Below, one piece after another: positions 1 through 7,894 of a stretch of 20,744 bases of DNA; positions within the stretch are counted from its first letter, which is position 1; each line of letters starts with the position of its first letter. The notes under the pieces were generated by a model. It was not told the DNA's origin. It worked only from the letters and a program-made list of their open reading frames with translations, and searched no databases. The DNA lies in NCBI GenBank assembly GCA_046728115.1, contig JBKPDW010000430.1:1-20744 (forward strand). Reading direction: 5' to 3'. The stretch comes from CAVSWN01 sp046728115 (lineage in GTDB: Bacteria; Acidobacteriota; Vicinamibacteria; Vicinamibacterales; CAVVIG01). Both the position numbers and the translations under genes were made by a program.

Positions 1-832
1 ACCAAAAACAGAGCTCGTATGCGGCGGCCAGCAGTACGACGACCACTGCGCTCTCTTTCGAAAACACTCCAATCGCGGTCGTCGCACCCAGGGCCGCGAG
101 CAGCCACACCCGCAGGGCGCCCATCGTGTCCGTAGTCCTGATGTAGAGCAGCAGGCCGCCGAGCACCGAGAGTGCAGCCAGGAGATCCGCACGTCCGACG
201 ATGTTGGTGACAGCTTCTGTTGAGAGTGGATGGACGGCCCAGACAGCCGCAGCGGCGGCGGCCGTACCCAGTGGCGCGTCCTCGATAAAAGAGAACCATC
301 CCCTTCCCGTCGTCTTTGCGCTCTTCGCGGTCAACGTGTGCTCCGAGGCGACACTGGTTCTGGCGCGATCAGTCACCAGCAACCGCATCGCAATCCCGTA
401 CACCAGCAAGACGTTCGCGATATGCAACAGAAGGTTGACGACGTGATAGCCGAGCGGACGATCGGCATTGCCGAGGACCGCGTAGTTCAGGAGATACGAC
501 AACGTGGTGATCGGCCGGTATAGTCCGCTCTCGCCGATCGGCCACCAATAGCTGTGATTCAGGATGCGATCGATGTTCTCCGACGTGACCGCGTGGACGC
601 GTGTGTCCTGAAGAATCAGCGCCTTGTTGTCGAGCGGAAAGCCCGCGCTGAAGGAGTTGGAGTAGGCGAGCAGGGCAATACCGGCGAGCGTGACGAGGAC
701 GCTCGCCTGAAAGCCTTGCGCTACATGTAGCGGCTGTAGCGGGTGGCTTCCAGCCTGGCGGTTGGTCGACGAATTGGCGCGTGGGCGAGTTGGTGATGTT
801 GGCTTCACCAGCTCACGACGGTTATGCGACAT
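1..832 (-). CDS. TMTC-like multi-pass membrane protein, C-terminus cut by window edge
   Basis: This is a minus-strand open frame of 277 codons that runs off the left edge. An N-terminal Ser/Pro/Arg-rich tail (about 1-40) precedes a first membrane segment (about 42-60). Residues 66-145 then carry the TMTC/DUF1736 pattern: PLDNKALILQD, YWWPIGESGLYRPITTLSYLLNY and a GYHVVNLLLHIANVLLVY helix. Residues 197-217 read VWAVHPLSTEAVTNIVGRADL and 257-261 FSKES, both typical of the family. TMTC proteins are GT-C-fold membrane proteins followed by TPR repeats; the eukaryotic members are O-mannosyltransferases. Bacterial members are mostly uncharacterised, so the substrate is unknown, and the expected TPR region lies outside the window. 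The ATG at 832 is chosen as the first good start; an in-frame GTG lies 7 codons upstream and no strong Shine-Dalgarno is visible. The loop at about 166-178 (TLTAKSAKTTGRG) looks repeat-derived. Confidence 0.85.
   Translation of the reverse strand, partial: MSHNRRELVKPTSPTRPRANSSTNRQAGSHPLQPLHVAQGFQASVLVTLAGIALLAYSNSFSAGFPLDNKALILQDTRVHAVTSENIDRILNHSYWWPIGESGLYRPITTLSYLLNYAVLGNADRPLGYHVVNLLLHIANVLLVYGIAMRLLVTDRARTSVASEHTLTAKSAKTTGRGWFSFIEDAPLGTAAAAAAVWAVHPLSTEAVTNIVGRADLLAALSVLGGLLLYIRTTDTMGALRVWLLAALGATTAIGVFSKESAVVVVLLAAAYELCFW
300..337 (-). repeat. Repeat-like tract inside the TMTC-like gene
   Basis: On the minus strand GACCGCGAAGAGCGCAAAG encodes the TAKSAK peptide in a loop between membrane segments. 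The plus-strand form CTTTGCGCTCTTCGCGGTC resembles the tract at 3862-3882 in the first ABC gene. Identity is partial, so family membership is tentative. Confidence 0.4.
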
Positions 833-924
833 CTGGAAATCGAGGAGACACACTGACGGCGGGTCGAATTCAAGGTGAGTTTTTATCACTTTTCTTCCGC
901 CGACATGTGAGCAATTTGTGGATC

Positions 925-940
925 GTGGTCGGTCGACCAC
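925..940 (-). terminator. Weak hairpin downstream of cstA
   Basis: A perfect 6-bp stem (GTGGTC/GACCAC) with a 4-nt loop begins 10 nt past the cstA stop. No U-run follows, so it is at best a factor-dependent terminator or an mRNA 3' end stabiliser. The rest of 833-950 holds nothing recognisable. Confidence 0.25.
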
Positions 941-950
941 GCCGGTGCGC

Positions 951-2768
951 TCACGCTTCGGTAGGTTCGAGGGCGATGGAAGCACGACCAGAGAGGACGT
1001 GCAAGGACCGTCGGCTCGTGGCAACGAGGATGATCACGGAGCAGGCCATCATGATGAGCGTGCAGATGGTATTCACGTAGCCGGGCAGGTGTTGCGAGGC
1101 GTCGGCGGCAAAGGTCATTGGCCAGAAACTATCCCTTACCGTGAGAAAACCGGCAACCAGCGTCGTCGTCGCAACGAAACAGAGAGGTACGAAGGTCACC
1201 CAGGCATATTTGGCTCGGCCCAGGTTGATGATTAGTGTGGTGCCGACCGCGAGGGCGACGCCCGCAAGCAACTGGTTCGCGACGCCAAACATCGGCCAGA
1301 TGCTGCTGATGCTCCCGGTCCAGATGAAATACGCCCACCCGAGCACCATGATTACGGTCGCCAGCACCGTACCCGGCAGCCAGTCGGTGCGTGCGAGCGG
1401 CTTCCAGACCCGGCCTCCGAATTCCTGAATCAAGAACCGTCCGATCCTCGTCCCCGAATCGATCGTGGTCAGAATGAACAGGGCTTCGAACATGATCGCG
1501 AAGTGATACCAGTAGGCCATCAGGCCGCGCATGCCCGGCAGCGCGCTGAAGATTTGCGCCATGCCGACCGCCAACGAAACGCCGCCGCCGGTGCGCCCGG
1601 CCACGACTTCGCCAATTTCGCTCTGAAGCTCAGGCAGGTTAACAACGGGCAGCGCCAGAGTTTTGAACACCTCCGGTGGCGTGTTGATGGCGTAGTAGTC
1701 GGCCGGATGAAGCGCGCAGGCGGTGATGATCGCGACGACGCCCACGACGCACTCCATCAGCATCGCGCCGTACCCAATCGGCCGGATGTCCGTCTCGCGG
1801 TCGACCATCTTCGACGTCGTGCCGGTCGACACCAGCGCATGGAATCCTGAAATGGCGCCGCAGGCGATCGTGATGAACACGAACGGAAAGAGGGGACCCG
1901 GAATGATCGGTCCGCCGCCGCCGACGAACTCGGAAAAGGCCGGCGCCTCGAGCTTCGGGTTGATGATCATCACGCCGACCACGAGGAAGGCGATCGTGCC
2001 GATCTTCATGAACGTGCTTAGATAGCCGCGCGGCGTGAGCAGCATCCACACCGGCAGCACCGACGCGGCAATCGTGTAGAGTGCCATCGCGATCGTCACC
2101 TGGTGCCTGGACAACACGAACCAGGGTCCCAGCGCCGAAGATGCGACGTTCTTCCCGAAAATGACCGCCAGCGCCAGCGCGACAACGCCGATGATCGTGG
2201 CCTCGCGCACGCGGCCGCGGCGCCACCGGAACATATAGAAACCCATGAACAGCGCCAGCGGAATCGTCGTGAAGATCGTGAAGGTTCCCCACGCGCTCTC
2301 GGCCAGCGCGTTGACCACCACGATGCCCAACCCGGCCATCGCAATGGTCAGCACGAACATGACGGCGACCGCGGCCGTGAGGCCGGCGGCGGTGCCGACC
2401 TCGGTCCGCGCGATGTCCGCCAGCGAACGACCGCCACGACGCGTCGACGCCCACAGCCAGATGAAGTCCTGCACCGCGCCGGCAACGCAGACGCCGCCGA
2501 CGAGCCAGATCAGTCCCGGCGCATATCCAAATTGCGCGGCGAGGACCGGCCCGACCAGAGGCCCGGCGCCGGCGATGGCGGCAAAGTGATGCCCGAAAAG
2601 GACCCATTTGGATATGGGGTAATAGTTCGCGCCGTCGTACTTCAGGTGCGCGGGGGTCACTCGCGAGTCATCGAGCACCATGACTTTCGCGGCAATGAAC
2701 GCGCTGTAATACCGATAGGCAATGGCCAGCACGGCCAAAACCGGGACGATCACCGCTAGTGCACGCAT
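951..2768 (-). CDS. cstA: CstA-family transporter (carbon starvation protein; peptide/pyruvate uptake)
   Basis: The 605-residue protein is very hydrophobic, with roughly 15 or more membrane segments. Residues 43-82 contain the hallmark KYDGANYYPISKWVLFGHHF, then AAIAGAGPLVGPVLAAQFG, of the CstA family (Pfam CstA, N-terminal part). Later segments include SGFHALVSTGTTSKMVDRE and a C-terminal region matching the CstA 5TM part (TTIDSGTRIGRF, FGVANQLLAG). E. coli CstA and BtsT are inner-membrane transporters for peptides and/or pyruvate, induced on carbon limitation or by pyruvate sensing; they are about 700 residues, so this is a shorter variant. Exact substrate is not readable from sequence. It is divergent from the ABC exporter gene at 2827 and its ATG lies only 9 nt after a TAGAAT -10-like element with no Shine-Dalgarno, suggesting a near-leaderless mRNA. 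Confidence 0.95.
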   Translation of the reverse strand: MRALAVIVPVLAVLAIAYRYYSAFIAAKVMVLDDSRVTPAHLKYDGANYYPISKWVLFGHHFAAIAGAGPLVGPVLAAQFGYAPGLIWLVGGVCVAGAVQDFIWLWASTRRGGRSLADIARTEVGTAAGLTAAVAVMFVLTIAMAGLGIVVVNALAESAWGTFTIFTTIPLALFMGFYMFRWRRGRVREATIIGVVALALAVIFGKNVASSALGPWFVLSRHQVTIAMALYTIAASVLPVWMLLTPRGYLSTFMKIGTIAFLVVGVMIINPKLEAPAFSEFVGGGGPIIPGPLFPFVFITIACGAISGFHALVSTGTTSKMVDRETDIRPIGYGAMLMECVVGVVAIITACALHPADYYAINTPPEVFKTLALPVVNLPELQSEIGEVVAGRTGGGVSLAVGMAQIFSALPGMRGLMAYWYHFAIMFEALFILTTIDSGTRIGRFLIQEFGGRVWKPLARTDWLPGTVLATVIMVLGWAYFIWTGSISSIWPMFGVANQLLAGVALAVGTTLIINLGRAKYAWVTFVPLCFVATTTLVAGFLTVRDSFWPMTFAADASQHLPGYVNTICTLIMMACSVIILVATSRRSLHVLSGRASIALEPTEA

Positions 2769-2777
2769 GAAACAGCA

Positions 2778-2807
2778 ATTCTATCAGTGAGTTGGAAGCA
2801 TCGTAAA
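2778..2807 (-). promoter_or_regulatory. Putative cstA promoter
   Basis: Read on the minus strand, TTTACG (2802-2807) and TAGAAT (2778-2783) are separated by 18 bp. The predicted start of transcription, about 7 nt past the -10, falls within 2-3 nt of the cstA ATG at 2768. Prediction by eye only. Confidence 0.4.
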
Positions 2808-2826
2808 GAAATGGTAAGAACGCGGA

Positions 2827-4713
2827 GTGACTATACTTCGAGACGTGTCCGCCTTTCGCCGTCTGCTCGCTTATGTCGCCCGTTATCGGGCCGCCTTCAT
2901 TCTGGGTCTGTTGTGTGTGATTGTTACCACCGCAATCACGCTCGCGGCCCCCAAGGTCCTGCAGTTTGCCGTCGATGATCTGACCCGAGGCGTGACACGC
3001 ACCAAACTGCTGATCTACGGTGCGCTCCTGCTTGCGATCGGCCTCGTCGCCGGCGTGTTCCGTTTTCTGATGCGGCGCATTCTCATCGGCGCCTCACGCG
3101 ACATCGAGTACGACATGCGCAACGAGTTCTTTGCGCATCTCGAAACGCTGCCGATGTCGTATTTCCAGACCCATCGGACCGGCGATCTGATGTCGCGCGC
3201 CACCAACGATCTGAACGCGGTGCGGATGATGATCGGGCCTTCGATCATGTACTCCGCCAACACGCTGCTGACGTTCGTGGTGGCGCTGACGCTGATGGCC
3301 ACGATCGACGCTCGCTTGACGCTGTTCGCGCTCATCCCGCTGCCGTTCGTGTCGATCTCGGTGAAGCTGTTCGGCAGCGCCATTCACAAGCGCTTCGAGC
3401 AGATTCAGGCGCAGCTATCGGACGTCAGTGCCGTGGCGCAGGAGGCGTTGTCCGGCGTGCGCGTCGTGCGGGCGTATCGTCAGGAGCCGGCCGAGCTGGA
3501 GCGATTTCGCCGATCGAACGACGAGTACCTCCAGCGGAACCGGCGACTGATTGTGCTCCAGGGCTTCTTTTTCCCGAGCATGTCTCTCTTTCTCGGCGTT
3601 GGCGCCCTGCTGGTGGTCTGGCTTGGTGGCCGCGAAGTGGTCCGCGGCCGAATCACGCTCGGGCAATTCGTGGCCTTCAATTCGTACCTCACGATGCTGG
3701 CGTGGCCGATGATCGCGTTTGGCTGGGTGACGAACATGCTGCAGCGCGGTATGGCGTCGTGGAAGCGAATGTTGGAAGTGCTCGATACCGAGCCGGCCAT
3801 TCAAGATGCCCATGGACCGCAAAGGACGTCGGGACCGCAACGTCGACCAGACTTCGCGGCCTTGGCGGTCAGCGGTCGCATTCGGGGGGAAATTGAGTTT
3901 CGAGATCTCGTGTTCGGTTACGGAGCGTCGCCCGTCCTGAATCACGTGTCGGCGAAGATCGCGGCTGGTCAGACGGTGGCCCTCGTGGGCCTGACCGGAT
4001 CGGGAAAGACCACGCTCATCTCGCTGCTCGCGCGGCTGCACGATCCCCCGCCCGGGACCGTCTTCATCGACGGAATCGACGTGCGCGACATCCCGCTCGC
4101 AACATTGCGAGGGGCGATTGGGTTCGTGCCGCAGGAACCGTTTCTGTTTTCCGACACGCTCGCGGACAACGTGGCATTTGGGTGGGACGCGACGGATGCA
4201 GGGAGGGCTCGCCAAAGCGGCGAAGGCGCGACGGAGGCAGCGCCGCCTGGGGACGCGGGCCTGAATGACCCGCACTACGGGCGGATGGAGAGAATCATCG
4301 CCGCAGCCGCCATCGCTCGCCTCGACAAGGACGTCGCCGACTTCCCGAAGGGTTACGACACGATGGTGGGCGAGCGCGGGATCACGCTGTCCGGCGGCCA
4401 GAAACAGCGCACGGCGCTCGCGCGCGCGGTGGCCATCGATCCGCGCATCCTGATTCTCGACGATTCGTTGTCGGCCGTGGACACCTACACGGAAGAGGAG
4501 ATTCTGGCCCGCCTGCGCGGTGTGATGCGCGAGCGCACCTCCATCATCGTGTCGCACCGGATTTCGACCGTGCGCGACGCGGATCAGATCTTCGTGCTCG
4601 ATCAAGGACGGATCGCGGAACGCGGTACACACGACGAGTTGATTCGGCGGCTGGGACTCTACGCCGATCTGCACAAGAAGCAGTTGCTGGAAGAGGAACT
4701 TGCGGCATCGTAG
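2827..4713 (+). CDS. ABC exporter half-transporter with degenerate ATP site (MdlA/BmrC-like)
   Basis: This 628-residue protein is a type-I ABC exporter half: a six-helix transmembrane domain (about 1-315) fused to an ATPase domain (about 351-620). Walker A is GLTGSGKTT at 388-396, the Q-loop Gln is 436, the signature LSGGQ is 521-525 and Walker B ends ILILDD at 541-546, followed by an H-loop SHR. Asp546 replaces the usual catalytic Glu, the mark of the degenerate-site subunit in heterodimeric exporters such as MdlA, BmrC or TM287. Its likely partner is the ABC half at 7895. Two unusual inserts are present: a longer TMD-NBD linker (about 328-350) and about 28 extra residues (457-487) between the Q-loop and signature. 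The frame opens at GTG 2827. A TATACT box at 2832-2837 instead argues for the in-frame GTG at 2845 (622 residues) as a leaderless start. Substrate unknown. Confidence 0.93.
   Translation: MTILRDVSAFRRLLAYVARYRAAFILGLLCVIVTTAITLAAPKVLQFAVDDLTRGVTRTKLLIYGALLLAIGLVAGVFRFLMRRILIGASRDIEYDMRNEFFAHLETLPMSYFQTHRTGDLMSRATNDLNAVRMMIGPSIMYSANTLLTFVVALTLMATIDARLTLFALIPLPFVSISVKLFGSAIHKRFEQIQAQLSDVSAVAQEALSGVRVVRAYRQEPAELERFRRSNDEYLQRNRRLIVLQGFFFPSMSLFLGVGALLVVWLGGREVVRGRITLGQFVAFNSYLTMLAWPMIAFGWVTNMLQRGMASWKRMLEVLDTEPAIQDAHGPQRTSGPQRRPDFAALAVSGRIRGEIEFRDLVFGYGASPVLNHVSAKIAAGQTVALVGLTGSGKTTLISLLARLHDPPPGTVFIDGIDVRDIPLATLRGAIGFVPQEPFLFSDTLADNVAFGWDATDAGRARQSGEGATEAAPPGDAGLNDPHYGRMERIIAAAAIARLDKDVADFPKGYDTMVGERGITLSGGQKQRTALARAVAIDPRILILDDSLSAVDTYTEEEILARLRGVMRERTSIIVSHRISTVRDADQIFVLDQGRIAERGTHDELIRRLGLYADLHKKQLLEEELAAS
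2832..2837 (+). promoter_or_regulatory. Candidate -10 box giving a leaderless ABC mRNA
   Basis: TATACT matches the bacterial -10 consensus at five of six positions and lies 7 nt before an in-frame GTG at 2845. No convincing -35 hexamer is seen at the expected distance. If functional, transcription would begin at or next to that GTG, and the longer frame start at 2827 could not be used. Confidence 0.35.
3808..3883 (+). repeat. Repeat-like in-frame insert in the first ABC gene (linker)
   Basis: This stretch encodes residues about 328-352, a Gln/Arg/Pro-rich segment (HGPQRTSGPQRRPDF) and then AALAVSGR, where related exporters have only a short linker. It holds GGACCGCAA twice (3814-3822 and 3832-3840 neighbourhood), and its 3' part, ACTTCGCGGCCTTGGCGGTC, resembles CTTTGCGCTCTTCGCGGTC at 314-332 in the TMTC-like gene. 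Classified as a repeat from these resemblances only. Confidence 0.45.
4195..4287 (+). repeat. In-frame insert between Q-loop and signature of the first ABC gene
   Basis: Residues about 457-487 (rich in Ala, Gly, Glu and Pro) have no counterpart in typical ABC exporters, where the FG at 451-452 is followed within about 8-10 residues by the helix beginning IIAAA. The DNA contains GGCTCGCCAAAGCGGCGAAG, a near-repetitive GCGAAG-type composition like other dispersed repeats in this window. It keeps the reading frame. Confidence 0.4.
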
Positions 4714-4714
4714 A

Positions 4715-4771
4715 CATTGCTGATGGCTCAGCGCAGATTGCTAATCAGCAATTGCACTGTGCATCAGCAAT
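4715..4771. repeat. Nested inverted repeats between convergent genes
   Basis: ATTGCTGATG at 4716-4725 is a perfect inverted copy of CATCAGCAAT at 4762-4771. Inside it lies a second hairpin, ATTGCT (4737-4742), a 4-nt loop, and AGCAAT (4747-4752). The element sits between the stop codons of the converging ABC and ADOP genes and could act as a two-way transcription stop, though neither side has a clear U-run. The repeated word ATTGCTGAT suggests a member of a dispersed repeat family. Confidence 0.6.
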
Positions 4772-4783
4772 AAACGATCTTCA

Positions 4784-7438
4784 TTATTCGTCTCTCAGCG
4801 CAACGAGCGGATCCACCCGCGTCGCTCGAATCGCGGGAAAAGCGCACGCGGCGACGGCAATGACGCCGAGGAGCATCACCGAGACGCCGTAGGTGAGCGG
4901 ATCGAGCGGCTGCACGCCGAAGAGAAATGACTGCATCGCGGTTGTGATAGCCAGTGCGCCGGCCACACCACCAACGGCCCCGATCGCCACCGGGCGCAGT
5001 CCCTGTCCTACCACCAGTCGGACGAGCGCGGCGGGATGCGCCCCCAACGCGAGGCGAATGCCGAGCTCGCGCGAGCGCTGCGACACGAAGTACGCGAGCA
5101 CGCCGTAAATTCCCAGCGCAGCCAGAAAGAGCGCCACGCCGGCGAATATCGACAGCAGCGCCGCCCGGAACCGGTGATCGCCGAGCGATTCGTCCACGAC
5201 GGCCTTCAGCGTCGTCACCGAGGTTAGCGCCAGATCCTTGTCGACGCCCCAGACCAGGTCGCGGGCCGCGGCGATCATGGCGTCGGGCTCGAGCGTGGTA
5301 CGCACGACAAACGTGAGCGGGTTCTGCATCGCCTGCGCGATGCCCTGATACGCGACAGGCTGCGGCACTTTGTCCATGCCGTCCTGACGCTCGTCCGCTA
5401 CGACACCCACGATGGTGATCCAGGGTGCGTTGTCCGTCGGACGGCCGAACGTGATGCGGCGTCCGAGGGCGTCGGCGCCTCTGAAGTACGTCCGCGCGAG
5501 AGCCTCGTTGACGATGGCCACACGCGGCTGGTCGATGCGATCGCGCTCGTCGAGCATGCGCCCCGCGATCACGCGAATACCCATCGCTCGAAAGTAGTCG
5601 GGGGTGATCGACTTGTGCCGCAGTTCACGTTCGTAGTCGGTCGGTGCGCGCCCCTCGACGGTGGAGTCGCCCGTCCAGGTGTATCCGCGCAGGGCCAGCG
5701 TGCTCGCCGCGCCGACGGCCTGGACGCCGGGCTGCTCCCGCAAGCGACGTTCGATCTCCTGGAACGCACGCAGCCGATCGAGATTGGCTGGGTACCGAGC
5801 GGCCGGCAGCGTCAGCGTGAACGCCACGACCCGATCGGGATTGAATCCAGCGTCGACCTGCTGCAGCCGGACCAGGCTTCTGACGAGCAGTACCGCGCCG
5901 ACGATCAACACGATCGAGAGCGCGACTTCCGCGGCGACGAGCAGGCTGCGGAGCCATCGCATCTCGCGCGATCCCGACGCCGTCCGGTCGCTCACGCCAT
6001 CGGTTTTCGACGAAGTCAGCGCCGGCAGGACGCCGAACAACACCGGCGCCAGCAGCGCGAGCGCGACGTTGACCAGGATCACCGAGCGGTCCAACCGGAG
6101 GTCCGCGAACAACGGCAGGATGTCGGCACCGACGCGCAGCAGCGCCGACCGGGCCAGCAGCACGACCGCGAAGCCCAGCACGCCGCCCAACGACGAGATC
6201 ACCAGCGACTCGGTGATCAACTGGCGTGCGAGTCGGCGCCGGCCGGCGCCGAGGGCCCGCCGAATCGTCAGCTCTTGCGTGCGTGCCGCTGCGCGTCCGA
6301 GCTGCAGGCTCGCCACGTTGGCGCAGACAATCAGGAACAGTACGCCGACGGCGCCGCTCAGCATCAGCAGCGCCGGACGCGGTTCGTACGCAAGGCTGCC
6401 GTGGAAGCTTTCGAGACGAACGCCCATCTGCGTATTCGTGTCGGGATACTGGCGCTCGAGCCCTTGGGCGATCGTGTTCATCTCCTGTTGAGCCTGCGCG
6501 AGCGTCACGCCCGGCTTGCGACGTGCGATGACACCCAGCCAATGCGGTCGTCTCGACCGCGTGATCAGCGATGGCGCATACCCAACCGGCACCCATACCT
6601 GCACGTCGTGACCCGGGAAGAAGAAGTCGCGAGGCATGACGCCGACGACCGTCGTGCTGCGACCGCTCAGCGTGACCGTTTTGCCCACAATTGCCGGATC
6701 GCCAGCGAACACGCTTTGCCACGTGCCGTAGCTCAGCACGACGACGCGCGCCTTTCCTTCGAACGTTTCGTCGTCGATAAACGTTCGCCCCATCAACGGC
6801 GCGGCGCCAAGCACGTGGAACAGGTTGCCGGTCACGCCAAGCGATTTCAGCCCCTGCGGTTCGCCGAACCCCGTGAGGAACACGTCGGTCGCGCCGCTGC
6901 CGTTGCTGTTGAACTGCTCGTATGCGGCGATGTCCGTAAACGATGTGGCCTGCGCCTTCCAGTCGGCCCAGTTGGCCGGAGCGGCGATATTCCGCGTCCA
7001 GCCTTTGAGGGGATTGGTTTCGAAGATCCGCACCAGGCGATCGGGATCCGAATGCGGCAGCGGACGGAGGAGCACCGCGCCGGCGATGGTGTACACCGTG
7101 GTGCCGGCGCCGATTCCGATGGCAAGCGTCGCGATGGCGACGGCCGCAAACCCGGGGTTCTTGCGCAGCGTCCGCAACGCGTAGCGGATATCCTGGAGCG
7201 TGGTGTCGACGAGCGGCAGCGCGCGCTCGTCGCGATGGCGCTCTTCGAGCTGCGCGCTTCCTCCGAGCCGGAGCCGCGCCTGCCGTGCGGCTTCGCCGGG
7301 CGACAGCCCGCGCGCCATATGTTCCTCCGTCAGCATTGCAAGATGCGTCTTCAATTCCTGGCTGAAGTCGGCGTTGAGATGTCGCCGCGACAGGGCGGCC
7401 TTACACCGCGCAAACAACACGAGCAGGCGAGTCCACAT
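4784..7438 (-). CDS. ADOP-type MacB/FtsX-like permease
   Basis: This 884-residue protein has the duplicated permease layout of acidobacterial ADOPs. An N-terminal segment (about 1-80, with ELKTHLAMLTEEHMARGLSP) is typical of PadR-linked permeases. Then comes LQDIRYALRTLRKNPGF with the first membrane helix at about 95-120 and a periplasmic MacB-like domain. A first FtsX helix bundle contains CANVASLQLGRAAARTQEL and IRRALGAGRRRL. A second periplasmic domain follows (from about SREMRWLRSLLVAAEVALS), and a second FtsX bundle has YFVSQRSRELGIRLALGA and ends FPAIRATRVDPLVALRDE. No ATPase domain is fused and no MacB-type ATPase gene adjoins it, so its energy source and substrate are unknown. The ATG follows the padR stop by one nucleotide (TGACATG), with GAGGAG inside padR serving as Shine-Dalgarno, implying coupled translation and PadR control. 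Confidence 0.93.
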   Translation of the reverse strand: MWTRLLVLFARCKAALSRRHLNADFSQELKTHLAMLTEEHMARGLSPGEAARQARLRLGGSAQLEERHRDERALPLVDTTLQDIRYALRTLRKNPGFAAVAIATLAIGIGAGTTVYTIAGAVLLRPLPHSDPDRLVRIFETNPLKGWTRNIAAPANWADWKAQATSFTDIAAYEQFNSNGSGATDVFLTGFGEPQGLKSLGVTGNLFHVLGAAPLMGRTFIDDETFEGKARVVVLSYGTWQSVFAGDPAIVGKTVTLSGRSTTVVGVMPRDFFFPGHDVQVWVPVGYAPSLITRSRRPHWLGVIARRKPGVTLAQAQQEMNTIAQGLERQYPDTNTQMGVRLESFHGSLAYEPRPALLMLSGAVGVLFLIVCANVASLQLGRAAARTQELTIRRALGAGRRRLARQLITESLVISSLGGVLGFAVVLLARSALLRVGADILPLFADLRLDRSVILVNVALALLAPVLFGVLPALTSSKTDGVSDRTASGSREMRWLRSLLVAAEVALSIVLIVGAVLLVRSLVRLQQVDAGFNPDRVVAFTLTLPAARYPANLDRLRAFQEIERRLREQPGVQAVGAASTLALRGYTWTGDSTVEGRAPTDYERELRHKSITPDYFRAMGIRVIAGRMLDERDRIDQPRVAIVNEALARTYFRGADALGRRITFGRPTDNAPWITIVGVVADERQDGMDKVPQPVAYQGIAQAMQNPLTFVVRTTLEPDAMIAAARDLVWGVDKDLALTSVTTLKAVVDESLGDHRFRAALLSIFAGVALFLAALGIYGVLAYFVSQRSRELGIRLALGAHPAALVRLVVGQGLRPVAIGAVGGVAGALAITTAMQSFLFGVQPLDPLTYGVSVMLLGVIAVAACAFPAIRATRVDPLVALRDE

Positions 7439-7439
7439 G

Positions 7440-7781
7440 TCAGCGCTCCTCGGACAGCTTCAGCAGGCGTCCGATGACGCCCGCGATCCGTTCCCAGTTG
7501 TCGGCTTCAGCCGCAAGCTGCCGGCGGCCAGCCCTGGTGATGGCGTAGAACTTCGCCTTGCGGTTGTTGTCGGACACGCCCCAACTTGCGGAAATCCACC
7601 GCCGCTGCTGCAGCCGGACGAGCGAGGCGTAAATGGTTCCCTGGTTCAATTGCAGGACGTCCTCGCTGACCTGCTCGATGCGCCGCGCGATGCCGTAGCC
7701 GTGCTGTGGTCCCATGGCCTCGAGCGTCTGCAGCACCATCAGATCGAGCGTGCCCTGGAGAATGTCGGATTTGTCGCCCAT
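7440..7781 (-). CDS. PadR-family transcriptional regulator
   Basis: The 113-residue product is a compact winged-helix protein. Its start, MGDKSDILQGTLDLMVLQTL, is the classic PadR opening. HGYGIARRIEQ and NQGTIYASLVRLQQRRWI form the helix-turn-helix and recognition region, and KFYAITRAGRRQLAAE the wing. The open frame begins 8 codons earlier at 7805, but ATG 7781 is preferred because AGGAGA precedes it by 4 nt, the family starts there, and a TATACT -10 box overlaps the region just before 7805. PadR proteins usually repress a neighbouring transporter gene and respond to small molecules or envelope stress. Here the gene is immediately upstream of, and translationally coupled to, the ADOP permease; self-repression from the shared intergenic region is likely but inferred. 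Confidence 0.93.
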   Translation of the reverse strand: MGDKSDILQGTLDLMVLQTLEAMGPQHGYGIARRIEQVSEDVLQLNQGTIYASLVRLQQRRWISASWGVSDNNRKAKFYAITRAGRRQLAAEADNWERIAGVIGRLLKLSEER

Positions 7782-7806
7782 GCGTCTCCTGTGGAACGGC
7801 CACATG

Positions 7807-7812
7807 AGTATA
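7807..7812 (-). promoter_or_regulatory. -10 box of the padR-ADOP promoter
   Basis: On the minus strand TATACT ends 25 nt before the padR ATG at 7781. The predicted transcription start near 7800 leaves a leader of about 18 nt that contains the AGGAGA Shine-Dalgarno (7785-7790). No strong -35 is seen. This placement is a main reason to reject the longer padR start at 7805. Confidence 0.5.
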
Positions 7813-7842
7813 GACGAAAGACGGAGGACAATGGTTGATTCA

Positions 7843-7874
7843 GGTAATCGGGTAATCGGGTAATTGGGTAATCT
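7843..7874. repeat. Four tandem 8-bp units, GGTAATCG type
   Basis: The units are GGTAATCG, GGTAATCG, GGTAATTG and GGTAATCT, followed by a decayed GGTACGGA. They lie between the divergent padR and second ABC genes, ending 20 bp before the ABC start. Being octamers, a gain or loss changes promoter spacing without altering any reading frame. Confidence 0.85.
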
Positions 7875-7894
7875 GGTACGGAATTGGGAGATTG

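Noticed and set aside
5615..7477. 620-codon open frame on the plus strand opposite the ADOP gene
   Set aside because: Arg/Gln-rich composition typical of an antisense shadow; the ADOP permease frame on the other strand has clear family motifs.
7782..7805. Longer padR start at 7805
   Set aside because: The -10 box ends 1 nt before it, no Shine-Dalgarno precedes it, and the family start with AGGAGA is at 7781.
7843..7874. CRISPR array
   Set aside because: Units are 8 bp, directly adjacent, with no spacers and no cas genes nearby.
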